DNA of 64,000 nucleotides from Bufo bufo (taxonomy: Eukaryota > Chordata > Amphibia > Anura > Bufonidae): contig NC_053389.1 of assembly GCF_905171765.1 (NCBI RefSeq), positions 743,629,146 to 743,693,145 on the forward strand, given 5' to 3'. Position 1 is the first letter of the stretch. The number at the start of each line of letters is the position of its first letter. Of this stretch, positions 39,776-51,376 are shown in pieces. Under the pieces are notes generated by a model, which did no database searches, was not told the DNA's origin, and saw only the letters and a list, made by a program, of their open reading frames with translations. A program made the translations under genes and the position numbers.

Positions 39776-39790
39776 AATAGATTGAAATCT

Positions 39791-39902
39791 CCCATATCAA
39801 CTTTCGATGTTCTTTCATGCGCCTACCTTGATGATCACGGGTGGGGGGGAATCAGGGTTCCAGGCCGGAGAGGGAGCGTGAGAAAAAGAGACCAAATTTA
39901 AG
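39791..39902 (+). pseudogene. 18S rRNA fragment, diverged
   Basis: The stretches TATCAACTTTCGATG, GCGCCTACCTTGATGATCAC, GGGGGGAATCAGGGTTC, and CCGGAGAGGGAGCGTGAGAA match, with substitutions, consecutive parts of the 5' domain of vertebrate 18S rRNA (about positions 330-440 of the mature RNA). Only ~110 bp is present, too short and mutated to be functional. It abuts the 5'-truncated end of the LINE and lies antisense to it. Confidence 0.8.
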
Positions 39903-39936
39903 GGAGATAAATTTATAAATTTTTTGGGGGATCGAG

Positions 39937-40142
39937 CAGAAATGTGGGAAAAGCTATTGAGGTGCAAATGTGGGACAAATTACAGAAGCCCAAATGTGGG
40001 CCAAAAGAGTCAAGCAGAAATGTGGGAAAAGCTATTAAGGCACAAATGTTGTACACATTACAGAAGCCCAAATGTGGGCCAAAAGAGTATAGCAGAAATG
40101 TGGGACAAATTATTGAAGTGCAAATGTGGTACAACTTGTTAA
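39937..40142. repeat. 75-bp tandem repeat with ~25-bp sub-repeats
   Basis: AGCAGAAATGTGGGAAAAGC recurs at about 39936, 40013 and 40088. Each unit has three 'AAATGTGG' sub-repeats (..GTGCAAATGTGGGAC.., ..GCCCAAATGTGGGCC..). About 2.7 copies, diverged. Confidence 0.85.
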
Positions 40143-40514
40143 AGCATTGAATCAAAGGAGGTGGCGCGCATCAATTAAAGAAGCATTTCAGAAATTTTGT
40201 TCCCTGTCACCTATGCAGAGCAGGGGTTTATTCACGTCTAAAATTGTATAATAACAAGAGGAAGCAGAGATACTAGCGCTGCCGTCTATTGGGGAGGGGG
40301 GGTGGTATTTTAGGGATCACCCACACTGCAAGGGGGTTACAGTGGGGCGCGTCGCTGCTGGGTTCTGAAACAGGGATAATTGCCAAAAAACCCGGTATAA
40401 GTAGGAAAACCTAGTATAAACAAAAGGAAAAATAGAACCCGCGCTGACTAAGTGACAGAGGGAGACACTAAAATTGTATAATGTCAACCTCTAGAGGCAA
40501 AGTGCAAAGTCATA
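40143..40514. other. Unassigned sequence
   Basis: About 370 bp without a recognised feature. It may be the outer part of the older piggyBac element's 3' side. Confidence 0.25.
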
Positions 40515-40650
40515 TTTTGCACTTTGCCCCTAGAGCCCTGTTGTGCACCCATACAGCAGGCTACAAGTACATATGGGGTGTTTGCAAAAAGGGGAGAAAA
40601 TGGGGAACATATACTGGGGTGCACAACAGGGCTCTAGGGGCAAAGTGCAC
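40515..40650. repeat. Inverted repeat, CACTTTGCCCCTAGAGCCC arms
   Basis: TGCACTTTGCCCCTAGAGCC (40514-40533) is mirrored by GGCTCTAGGGGCAAAGTGCA (40631-40650), and the arms extend inward with 'CTGTTGTGCACCC'. Non-coding. Confidence 0.85.
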
Positions 40651-40740
40651 TCCATTAACCCCTTGTGAAAGTGAAAAATTGAGGTCTGCTAGTAATTTTT
40701 CATTTTAGCAAATGTGTGCTTTGAAATAATGTCACAAGTT

Positions 40741-41091
40741 TTTCTGTCTTCTGTGAGACAACTGTTAGGTCAAAAGTGCCCTTTCCACCCCTTAAAATGT
40801 TCATACGGGGGTGTTGTTTCTGAAATAGGGTCACTTCTTGGGGTTTTTAATTTCTGGGGACCTCAGGAATTGTTTTAATGGGACATGGCCGCTAAAATCC
40901 ATGTCTGTTTTTGCAGGCCTGAATAAACAGACATGGATTTTAGCTGCCATGTCGCATTAATAAAATTCCTAAGGTCCCCAGAAATTAAAAACCCCAAGAA
41001 GTGACCCCATTTCGGAAACAGCACCCCTGTACGAACATTTTAAGGGGTGGAAAGGGCACTTTTGACCTAACAGTTGTCTTACAGAAAATAA
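40741..41091. repeat. ~350-bp imperfect palindrome
   Basis: CAACTGTTAGGTCAAAAGTG at left is mirrored by CACTTTTGACCTAACAGTTG at right. Inner arms GGTTTTTAATTTCTGGGGAC and the mirror are around 40850 and 40985, and ATGTCTGTTT/AAACAGACAT marks the centre (about 40917). 'TGACCCCATTTCGGAAA' links it to the sequence type repeated in the big array downstream. Confidence 0.85.
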
Positions 41092-41189
41092 TATGTAGTG
41101 GTTGTTGGAAAGTGGATATGCAAGCGAGGTGGACTAAATCGGAGATATAAAGTGGAAATATTACAGGGAGCATAAAGGATGGAATTAAA

Positions 41190-41350
41190 TTAATACTCCA
41201 TGGATGAGTGGTATATTCTGAAACACTCCTGCATGCACAGGCCAGGTTTTTCAGGGCAGGTTTCGCTGTGGTAAATGGTGTCTTTCCTTATCCCCCTTTT
41301 GGAACACACCCTTCTTTGCTGTCTGGGGCACTTGACCTGGAAAATGTTGC
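41190..41350 (-). pseudogene. Older piggyBac transposase, C-terminal Cys-rich domain
   Basis: Minus-strand translation ends RRVCSKRGIRKDTIYHSE, CPEKPGLCMQECFRIYH, the zinc-binding Cys/His-rich domain at the C-terminus of piggyBac transposases. It matches the same domain of the intact copy at 51377 (CRVCSRSGIRRDT.., CFRKYH) but is clearly a different element. Upstream of about 41350 the frame holds unrelated sequence. It probably belongs with the N-terminal half at 54093-54480. Confidence 0.75.
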
Positions 41351-41782
41351 CCTGGTACAACACGGGCACCATAACTTCCTGAAGTAATGGGACCCTCCCC
41401 GGCCTGGGTTTGAAAAAGAAGATGTCATCGGCGCAGGCGCACTGAGGAAGTGCTGAGGAGGCGAGCCTCCTCATCTCAGAGCGCCTGCGCCGAATGAACA
41501 CAGGCGCGCGATTTTTGAAATGCCGACAGGGCTGGCCGGAGGAGGAGATCCCGGCTGGCCCTGTCAATCAACACGACGAGGGGGCGGTTTTCTGCAGCTG
41601 CTACCAGCAAGTAGCCGCCCTACTTGCTGGTAGAGACCTAATTTACATATTATAAAAGTTCGTTTTTAGAAGAAACTGCTGAATCAAAGTAAGTAAGACC
41701 ATTATATTTTCATATATCGCAGTATAAGTAATTTAACTAGCCCAAAAAAAAAAAATGACTTTAGTGGGGTGACAGAAGCCCT
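41351..41782. other. Unassigned, probably end of a TTAA-specific element
   Basis: GC-rich inverted pair at about 41425-41495 (GGCGCAGGCGC ... GCGCCTGCGCC), then AT-rich sequence ending 'TTTAGTGGGGTGACAGAAGC' next to the TTAA at 41783. The right edge looks like the terminus of a TTAA element sharing its TTAA with the young piggyBac. Confidence 0.35.
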
Positions 41783-42289
41783 TTAACCACCTCAGCCCCT
41801 ATGGCTTAAACACCCTGAAAGACCAGGCCACTTTTTACACTTCTGACCTACACTACTTTCACCGTTTATTGCTCGGTCATGCAACTTACCACCCAAATGA
41901 ATTTTACCTCCTTTTCTTCTCACTAATAGAGCTTTCATTTGGTGGTATTTCATTGCTGCTGACATTTTTACTTTTTTTGTTATTAATCGAAATTTAACGA
42001 TTTTTTTGCAAAAAAATGACATTTTTCACTTTCAGTTGTAAAATTTTGCAAAAAAAAGAGATCCATATATAAATTTTGCTCTAAATTTATTGTTCTACAT
42101 GTCTTCGATAAAAAAAAAATGTTTGGGTAAAAAAAAAATGGTTTGGGTAAAAGTTATAGCGTTTACAAACTATGGTACAAAAATGTGAATTTCCGCTTTT
42201 TGAAGCAGCTCTGACTTTCTGAGCACCTGTCATGTTTCCTGAGGTTCTACAATGGCCAGACAGTACAAACACCCCACAAATGACCCCAT

Positions 42290-45200
42290 TTCGGAAAGTA
42301 GACACCCTAAGGTATTCGCTGATGGGCATAGTGAGTTCATAGAACTTTTTATTTTTTGTCACAAGTTAGCGGAAAATAATGATTTTTTTTTTTCTTACAA
42401 AGTCTCATATTCCACTAACTTGTGACAAAAAATAAAAACTTCCATGAACTCACTATGCCCATCAGCAAATACCTTGGGGTGTCTTCTTTCCAAAATGGGG
42501 TCACTTGTGGGGTAGTTATACTGCCCTGGCATTCTAGGGGCCCAAATGTGTGGTAAGGAGTTTGAAATCAAATTCTGTAATAAATGGCCGGTGAAATCCG
42601 AAAGGTGCTCTTTGGAATGTGGGCCCCTTTGCCCACCTAGGCTGCAAAAAAGTGTCACACATGTGGTATCTCCGTATTCAGGAGAAGTTGGGGAATGTGT
42701 TTTGGGGTGTCATTTTACATATACCCATGCTGGGTGAGATAAATATCTTGGTCAAATGCCAACTTTGTATAAAAAAATGGGAAAAGTTGTCTTTTGCCAA
42801 GATATTTCTCTCACCCAGCATGGGTATATGTAAAATGACACCCCAAAACACATTCCCCAACTTCTCCTGAATACGGAGATACCACATGTGTGACACTTTT
42901 TTGCAGCCTAGGTGGGCAAAGGGGCCCATATTCCAAAGAGCACCTTTCGGATTTCACTGGTCATTTTTTACAGAATTTGATTTCAAACTCCTTACCACAC
43001 ATTTGGGCCCCTAGAATGCCAGGGCAGTATAACTACCCCACAAGTGACCCCATTTTGGAAAGAAGACACCCCAAGGTATTCGCTGATGGCCAAAGTGAGT
43101 TCATGGAAGTTTTTTTATTTTTTGTCACAAGTTAGTGGAATATGAGACTTTGTAAAAAAAAAAAAGAAATTATCATTTTCCACTAACTTGTGACAAAAAA
43201 TAAAAAACTCTAGGAACTCGCCATGCCCCTCACGGAATACCTTGGGGTGTCTTCTTTCCAAAATGGGGTCACTTGTGGGGTAGTTATACTGCCCTGGCAT
43301 TCTAGGGGCCCAAATGTGTGGTAAGGAGTTTGAAATCAAATTCTGTAAAAAATGGCCAGTGAAATCCAAAAGGTGCTCGTTGGAATGTGGGCCCCTTTGC
43401 CCACCTAGGCTGCAAAAAAGTGTCACACATGTGGTATCTCCGTATTCAGGAGAAGTTGGGGAATGTGTTTTGGGGTGTCATTTTACATATACCCATGCTG
43501 GGTGAGATAAATATCTTGGTCAAATGCCAACTTTGTATAAAAAAATGGGAAAAGTTGTCTTTTGCCAAGATATTTCTCTCACCCAGCATGGGTATATGTA
43601 AAATGACACCCCAAAACACATTCCCCAACTTCTCCTGAATACGGAGATACCACATGTGTGACACTTTTTTGCAGCCTAGGTGGGCAAAGGGGCCCATATT
43701 CCAAAGAGCACCTTTCGGATTTCACTGGTCATTTTTTACAGAATTTGATTTCAAACTCCTTACCACACATTTGGGCCCCTAGAATGCCAGGGCAGTATAA
43801 CTACCCCACAAGTGACCCCATTTTGGAAAGAAGACACCCCAAGGTATTCGCTGATGGCCATAGTGAGTTCATGGAAGTTTTTTTATTTTTTGTCACAAGT
43901 TAGTGGAATATGAGACTTTGTAAAAAAAAAAAAAAAAAAAATTATCATTTTCCACTAACTTGTGACAAAAAATAAAAAACTCTAGGAACTCGCCATGCCC
44001 CTCACGGAATACCTTGGGGTGTCTTATTTCCTAAATAGGGGTCACTTGTGGGGTAGTTATACTGCCCTGGCATTCTAGGGGCCCAAATGTGTGGTAAGGA
44101 GTTTGAAGTCAAATTCTGTAAAAAATGGCCAGTGAAATCCGAAAGGTGCTCGTTGGAATGTGGGCCCCTTTGCCCACCTAGGCTGCAAAAAAGTGTCACA
44201 CATGTGGTATCTCCGTATTCAGGAGAAGTTGGGGAATGTGTTTTGGGGTGTCATTTTACATATACCCATGCTGGGTGAGATAAATATCTTGGTCAAATGC
44301 CAACTTTGTATAAAAAAATGGGAAAAGTTGTCTTTTGCCAAGATATTTTTCTCACCCAGCATGGGTATATGTAAAATGACACCCCAAAACACATTCCCCA
44401 ACTTCTCCTGAATACGGAGATACCACATGTGTGACACTTTTTTGCAGCCTAGGTGGGCAAAGGGGCCCATATTCCAAAGAGCACCTTTCGGATTTCACTG
44501 GTCATTTTTTACAGAATTTGATTTCAAACTCCTTACCACACATTTGGGCCCCTAGAATGCCAGGGCAGTATAACTACCCCACAAGTGACCCCATTTTGGA
44601 AAGAAGACACCCCAAGGTATTCGCTGATGGGCATAGTGAGTTCATGGAAGTTTTTTATTTTTTGTCACAAGTTAGTGGAATATGAGACTTTGTAAGAAAA
44701 AAATAAATAAAAAATCATCATTTTCCACTAACTTGTGACAAAAAATAAAAAACTCTAGGAACTCGCCATGCCCCTCACGGAATACCTTGGGGTGTCTTCT
44801 TTCCAAAATGGGGTCACTTGTGGGGTAGTTATACTGCCCTGGCATTCTAGGGGCCCAAATGTGTGGTAAGGAGTTTGAAATCAAATTCTGTAAAAAATGG
44901 CCAGTGAAATCCGAAAGGTGCTCGTTGGAATGTGGGCCCCTTTGCCCACCTAGGCTGCAAAAAAGTGTCACACATGTGGTATCTCCGTATTCAGGAGAAG
45001 TTGGGGAATGTGTTTTGGGGTGTCATTTTACATATACCCATGCTGGGTGAGATAAATATCTTGGTCAAATGCCAACTTTGTATAAAAAAATGGGAAAAGT
45101 TGTCTTTTGCCAAGATATTTCTCTCACCCAGCATGGGTATATGTAAAATGACACCCCAAAACACATTCCCCAACTTCTCCTGAATAAGGAGATACCACAT

Positions 45201-48200
45201 GTGTGACACTTTTTTGCAGCCTAGGTGGGCAAAGGGGCCCATATTCCAAAGAGCACATTTCGGATTTCACTGGTCATTTTTTACAGAATTTGATTTCAAA
45301 CTCCTTACCACACATTTGGGCCCCTAGAATGCCAGGGCAGTATAACTACCCCACAAGTGACCCCATTTTGGAAAGAAGACACCCCAAGGTATTCGCTGAT
45401 GGGCATAGTGAGTTTATGGAAGTTTTTATTTTTTGTCACAAGTTAGTGGAATATGAGACTTTGTAAGAAAAAAATAAATAAAAAATCATCATTTTCAACT
45501 AACTTGTGACAAAAAATAAAAAATTCTAGGAACTCGCCATGCCCCTCACGGATTACCTTGGGGTGTCTTCTTTCCAAAATGGGGTCACTTGTGGGGTAGT
45601 TATATTGCCCTGGCATTCTAGGGGCCCAAATGTGTGGTAAGTAGGTAAATGACCTGTGAAATCCTAAAGGTGCTCTTTGGAATGTGGGCCCCTTTGCCCA
45701 CCTAGGCTGCAAAAAAGTGTCACACATGTGGTATCTACGTATTCAGGAGAAGTTGGGGAATGTGTTTTGGGGTGTCATTTTACATATACCCATGCTGGGT
45801 GAGAGAAATATTTTGGCAAAAGACAACTTTTCCCATTTTTTTATACAAAGTTGGCATTTGACCAAGATATTTATCTCACCCAGCATGGGTATATGTAAAA
45901 TGATACCCCAAAACACATTCCCTAACTTCTCCTGAATACGGAGATACCACATGTGTGAAACTTTTTTGCAGCCTAGGTGGGCAAAGGGGCCCATATTCCA
46001 AAGAGCACCTTTCGGATTTCACTGGTCATTTTTTACAGAATTTGATTTCAAACTCCTTACCACACATTTGGGCCCCTAGAATGCCAGGGCAGTATAACTA
46101 CCCCACAAGTGACCCCATTTTGGAAAGAAGACACCCCAAGGTATTCCGTGAGGGGCATGGCGAGTTCCTAGAGTTTTTTATTTTTTGTCACAAGTTAGTG
46201 GAATATGAGACTTTGTAAGAAAAAAAAAAGAAAAAAATCATCATTTTCCACTAACTTGTGACAAAAAATAATAAATTCTAGGAACTCGCCATGCCCCTCA
46301 CGGAATACCTTGGGGTGTCTTCTTTCCAAAATGGGGTCACTTGTGGGGTAGTTATACTGCCCTGGCATTCTAGGGGCCCAAATGTGTGGTAAGGAGTTTG
46401 AAATCAAATTCTGTAAAAAATGGCCAGTGAAATCCGAAAGGTGCTCGTTGGAATGTGGGCCCCTTTGCCCACCTAGGCTGCAAAAAAGTTTCACACATGT
46501 GGTATCTCCGTATTCAGGAGAAGTTGGGGAATGTGTTTTGGGGTGTCATTTTACATATACCCATGCTGGGTGAGATAAATATCTTGGTCAAATGCCAACT
46601 TTGTATAAAAAAATGGGAAAAGTTGTCTTTTGCCAAGATATTTCTCTCACCCAGCATGGGTATATGTAAAATGACACCCCAAAACACATTCCCCAACTTC
46701 TCCTGAATACGGAGATACCACATGTGTGACACTTTTTTGCAGCCTAGGTGGGCAAAGGGGCCCATATTCCAAAGAGCACCTTTCGGATTTCACTGGTCAT
46801 TTTTTACAGAATTTGATTTCAAACTCCTTACCACACATTTGGGCCCCTAGAATGCCAGGGCAGTATAACTACCCCACAAGTGACCCCATTTTGGAAAGAA
46901 GACACCCCAAGGTATTCGCTGATGGGCATAGTGAGTTCATGGAAGTTTTTTATTTTTTGTCACAAGTTAGTGGAATATGAGACTTTGTAAGAAAAAAAAA
47001 AAAAAAAAATCATCATTTGTATATGTAAAATGACACCCCAAAACACATTCCCCAACTTCTCCTGAATAAGGAGATATCACATGTGTGACACTTTTTTGCA
47101 GCCTAGGTGGGCAAAGGGGCCCATATTCCAAAGAGCACCTTTCGGATTTCACTGGTCATTTTTTACAGAATTTGATTTCAAACTCCTTACCACACATTTG
47201 GGCCCCTAGAATGCCAGGGCAGTATAACTACCCCACAAGTGACCCCATTTTGGAAAGAAGACACCCCAAGGTATTCGCTGATGGGCATAGTGAGTTTATG
47301 GAAGTTTTTATTTTTTGTCACAAGTTAGTGGAATATGAGACTTTGTAAGAAAAAAAAAAAAAATCATCATTTTCAACTAACTTGTGACAAAAAATAAAAA
47401 ATTCTAGGAACTCGCCATGCCCCTCACGGATTACCTTGGGGTGTCTTCTTTCCAAAATGGGGTCACTTGTGGGGTAGTTATATTGCCCTGGCATTCTAGG
47501 GGCCCAAATGTGTGGTAAGTAGGTAAATGACCTGTGAAATCCTAAAGGTGCTCTTTGGAATGTGGGCCCCTTTGCCCACCTAGGCTGCAAAAAAGTGTCA
47601 CACATGTGGTATCTACGTATTCAGGAGAAGTTGGGGAATGTGTTTTGGGGTGTCATTTTACATATACCCATGCTGGGTGAGAGAAATATTTTGGCAAAAG
47701 ACAACTTTTCCCATTTTTTTATACAAAGTTGGCATTTGACCAAGATATTTATCTCACCCAGCATGGGTATATGTAAAATGATACCCCAAAACACATTCCC
47801 TAACTTCTCCTGAATACGGAGATACCACATGTGTGACACTTTTTTGCAGCCTAGGTGGGCAAAGGGGCCCATATTCCAAAGAGCACCTTTCGGATTTCAC
47901 TGGTCATTTTTTACAGAATTTGATTTCAAACTCCTTACCACACATTTGGGCCCCTAGAATGCCAGGGCAGTATAACTACCCCACAAGTGACCCCATTTTG
48001 GAAAGAAGACACCCCAAGGTATTCCGTGAGGGGCATGGCGAGTTCCTAGAGTTTTTTATTTTTTGTCACAAGTTAGTGGAATATGAGACTTTGTAAGAAA
48101 AAAAAAAGAAAAAAATCATCATTTTCCACTAACTTGTGACAAAAAATAATAAATTCTAGGAACTCGCCATGCCCCTCACGGAATACCTTGGGGTGTCTTC

Positions 48201-50525
48201 TTTCCAAAATGGGGTCACTTGTGGGGTAGTTATACTGCCCTGGCATTCTAGGGGCCCAAATGTGTGGTAAGGAGTTTGAAATCAAATTCTGTAAAAAATG
48301 GCCAGTGAAATCCGAAAGGTGCTCGTTGGAATGTGGGCCCCTTTGCCCACCTAGGCTGCAAAAAAGTGTCACACATGTGGTATCTCCGTATGCAGGAGAA
48401 GTTGGGGAATGTGTTTTGGGGTGTCATTTTACATATACCCATGCTGGGTGAGATAAATATCTTGGTCAAATGCCAACTTTGTATAAAAAAATGGGAAAAG
48501 TTGTCTTTGCCAAGATATTTCTCTCTCCCAGCATCGGTATATGTAAAATGACACCCCAAAACACATTCCCCAACTTCTCCTGAATACGGAGATACCACAT
48601 GTGTGACACTTTTTTGCAGCCTAGGTGGGCAAAGGGGCCCATATTCCAAAGAGCACCTTTTGGATTTCACTGGTCATTTTTTACAGAATTTGATTTCAAA
48701 CTCCTTACCACACATTTGGGCCCCTAGAATGCCAGGGCAGTATAACTACCCCACAAGTGACCCCATTTTGGAAAGAAGACACCCCAAGGTATTCGCTGAT
48801 GGCCATAGTGAGTTCATGGAAGTTTTTTTATTTTTTGTCACAAGTTAGTGGAATATGAGACTTTGTAAAAAAAAAAAAAAAAAAATTATCATTTTCCACT
48901 AACTTGTGACAAAAAATAAAAACTTCCATAAACTCACTATGCCCATCAGCGAATACCTTGGGGTGTCTTCTTTCCAAAATGGGGTCACTTGTGGGGTAGT
49001 TATATTGCCCTGGCATTCTAGGGGCCCAAATGTGTGGAAAGGAGTTTGAAATCAAATTCTGTAAAAAATGGCCAGTGAAATCCGAAAGGTGCTCGTTGGA
49101 ATGTGGGCCCCTTTGCCCACCTAGGCTGCAAAAAAGTTTCACACATGTGGTATCTCCGTATTCAGGAGAAGTTGGGGAATGTGTTTTGGGGTGTCATTTT
49201 ACATATACCCATGCTGGGTGAGATAAATATCTTGGTCAAATGCCAACTTTGTATAAAAAAATGGGAAAAGTTGTCTTTTGCCAAGATATTTCTCTCACCC
49301 AGCATGGGTATATGTAAAATGACACCCAAAAACACATTCCCCAACTTCTCCTGAATACGGAGATACCACATGTGTGACACTTTTTTGCAGCCTAGGTGGG
49401 CAAAGGGGCCCATATTCCAAAGAGCACCTTTCGGATTTCACTGGTCATTTTTTACAGAATTTGATTTCAAACTCCTTACCACACATTTGGGCCCCTAGAA
49501 TGCCAGGGCAGTATAACTACCCCACAAGTGACCCCATTTTGGAAAGAAGACACCCCAAGGTATTCGCTGATGGGCATAGTGAGTTTATGGAAGTTTTTAT
49601 TTTTTGTCACAAGTTAGTGGAATATGAGACTTTGTAAGAAAAAAAAAAAAAAATCATAATTTTCCACTAACTTGTGACAAAAAATAAAAAATTCTAGGAA
49701 CTCGCCATGCCCCTCACGGAATACCTTGGGGTGTCTTCTTTCCAAAATGGGGTCACTTGTGGGGTAGTTATATTGCCCTGGCATTCTAGGGGCCCAAATG
49801 TGTGGTAAGTAGGTAAATGACCTGTGAAATCCGAAAGGTGCTCTTTGGAATGTGGGCCCCTTTGCCCACCTAGGCTGCAAAAAAGTGTCACACATGTGGT
49901 ATCTCCGTATTCAGGAGAAGTTGGGGAATGTGTTTTGGGGTGTCATTTTACATATACCCATGCTGGGTGAGAGAAATATTTTGGCAAAAGACAACTTTTC
50001 CCATTTTTTTATACAAAGTTGGCATTTGACCAAGATATTTATCTCACCCAGCATGGGTATATGTAAAATGACACCCCAAAACACATTCCCCAACTTCTCC
50101 TGAATACGGAGATACCACATGTGTGACACTTTTTTGCAGCCTAGGTGGGCAAAGGGGCCCAAATTCCTTTTAGGAGGGCATTTTTAGACATTTGGATACC
50201 AGACTTCTTCTCACGCTTTGGGGCCCCTAAAATGCCAGGACAGTATAAATACCCCACATGTGACCCCATTTTGGAAAGAAGACACCCCAAGGTATTCAAT
50301 GAGGGGCATGGCGAGTTCATAGAAAAAAAATATTTTTGCCACAAGTTAGCGGAAATTTATTTTTTTGATTTTTTTCTCACAAAGTCTCCCTTTCCGCTAA
50401 CTTGGGACAAAAATTTCAATCTTTCATGGACTCAATATGCCCCTCAGCGAAAACCTTGGGGTGTCTTCTTTCCAAAATGGTGTTATTTGTGGGGTGTTTG
50501 TACTGCCCTGGCATTTGAGGGTCTC
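42290..50525. repeat. Array of ~10 tandem ~770-bp palindromic units
   Basis: Every unit is itself a hairpin: an arm of about 350 bp (from TCCACTAACTTGTGACAAAA through CCCACCTAGGCTGCAAAAAA and ACATATACCCATGCTGGGTG), a ~70-base centre, then the inverted arm. Plus-strand arm landmarks recur at 42619, 43387, 44160, 44932, 45684, 46455, 47562, 48333, 49103 and 49852, i.e. steps of about 750-773 bp with one longer step across a partly deleted unit (46980-47100). Copies are highly similar. A/T homopolymers (10-20 bases) sit at the junctions. The conserved short frames on both strands are by-products of homogeneity. Confidence 0.97.
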
Positions 50526-51059
50526 CGCAATCATTACATGTATGACCAGCATTAGGAGTTTCTGCTATTCTCCTTATATTGAGCATACGGGTAATGAGAT
50601 TTTTTTTTTCCGTTCAGCCTCTGGGCTGAAAGAAAAAAATGAACGGCACAGATTTCTTCATTCGCATCGATCAATGTGGATGAAAAAATCTCTGCCAAAA
50701 AAAAAAAGGAGGGGAAAGGCGTCTGCCAGGACATAGGAGCTCCGCCCAACATCCATACCCACTTAGCTCGTATGCCCTGGCAAACCAGATTTCTCCATTC
50801 ACATCAATCGATGTGGATGAATAAATCATTGCCGGGATTTTTTTTATTTTTTTATATACAAAGTGTTTGCCAAAGCATAGGAACACCGCCACCTCCTCAG
50901 CTCATATGCCTCGGCAAACGTATCTTTTACTGCAGAGGAGAAATCTCGTCTTGCAGCGCCGCATACACCGACTTGCGTGTAATCTGACAGCAGCGCAATG
51001 CTTCTGTCAGAATGCACATCAGTGCTGCAGCTAGTCGATCGGTTGGTCCACCTGGAAGG

Positions 51060-51090
<31 letters not shown>

Positions 51091-51376
51091 AGGCCGCAAC
51101 ACAATAATTTTATTAACTTTGGAAGAGAACATATAAACTTTAACTTTTTGAACTGAACATTAACCTTTTTAACCTTTTTGCTTACTGGTGTTTTTTTTTT
51201 TACCTTTATAGAACAAACCTCTCCTTCCCCATGGGTCAATGTGCAAAGCGCAAATCGCCCAAAGATGTGGCGAAGTACGTTATGCACTTTGTCCCATGTG
51301 AAAGGAGACGTTTGCAGCAGCTGTGAGTGAATGGGCCCTAATAGCCCTGTGTGCCTGTCCTGGTGAGATGTGATCC
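50526..51376 (-). other. piggyBac 3' region with a ~120-bp internal duplication
   Basis: Between the array and the transposase stop. GATCAATGTGGATGAAAAAA (about 50668) recurs as ATCGATGTGGATGAATAAAT (about 50805), each preceded by 'TTCATTC.CATC' and followed by 'GCC.GGCA' stretches. A pure A tract of about 27 bases lies at 51061-51087. No gene. Confidence 0.6.

Larger units (their letters stand above)
37328..39790 (-). mobile_element. CR1/L2-group LINE, 5'-truncated
   Basis: Minus-strand non-LTR retrotransposon of about 2.46 kb: the C-terminal part of an endonuclease domain, full RT domain, a ~100-bp 3' UTR and a short ATG-TTTCT-type 3' repeat (TTTCTATGTTTCTATG at 37328-37345). 5' truncation at about 39790 is typical of target-primed insertion. 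One frameshift separates the endonuclease and RT frames. Confidence 0.9.

Noticed and set aside
42395..50160. Many conserved 60-100 residue open frames on both strands of the palindrome array
   Set aside because: They recur with the DNA unit, exist on both strands of the same arms, and resemble no protein family. Homogeneity of the array explains them.
42290..50525. CRISPR-like or direct-repeat/spacer array
   Set aside because: Units are ~770-bp palindromes without unique spacers, in a eukaryotic transposon context.
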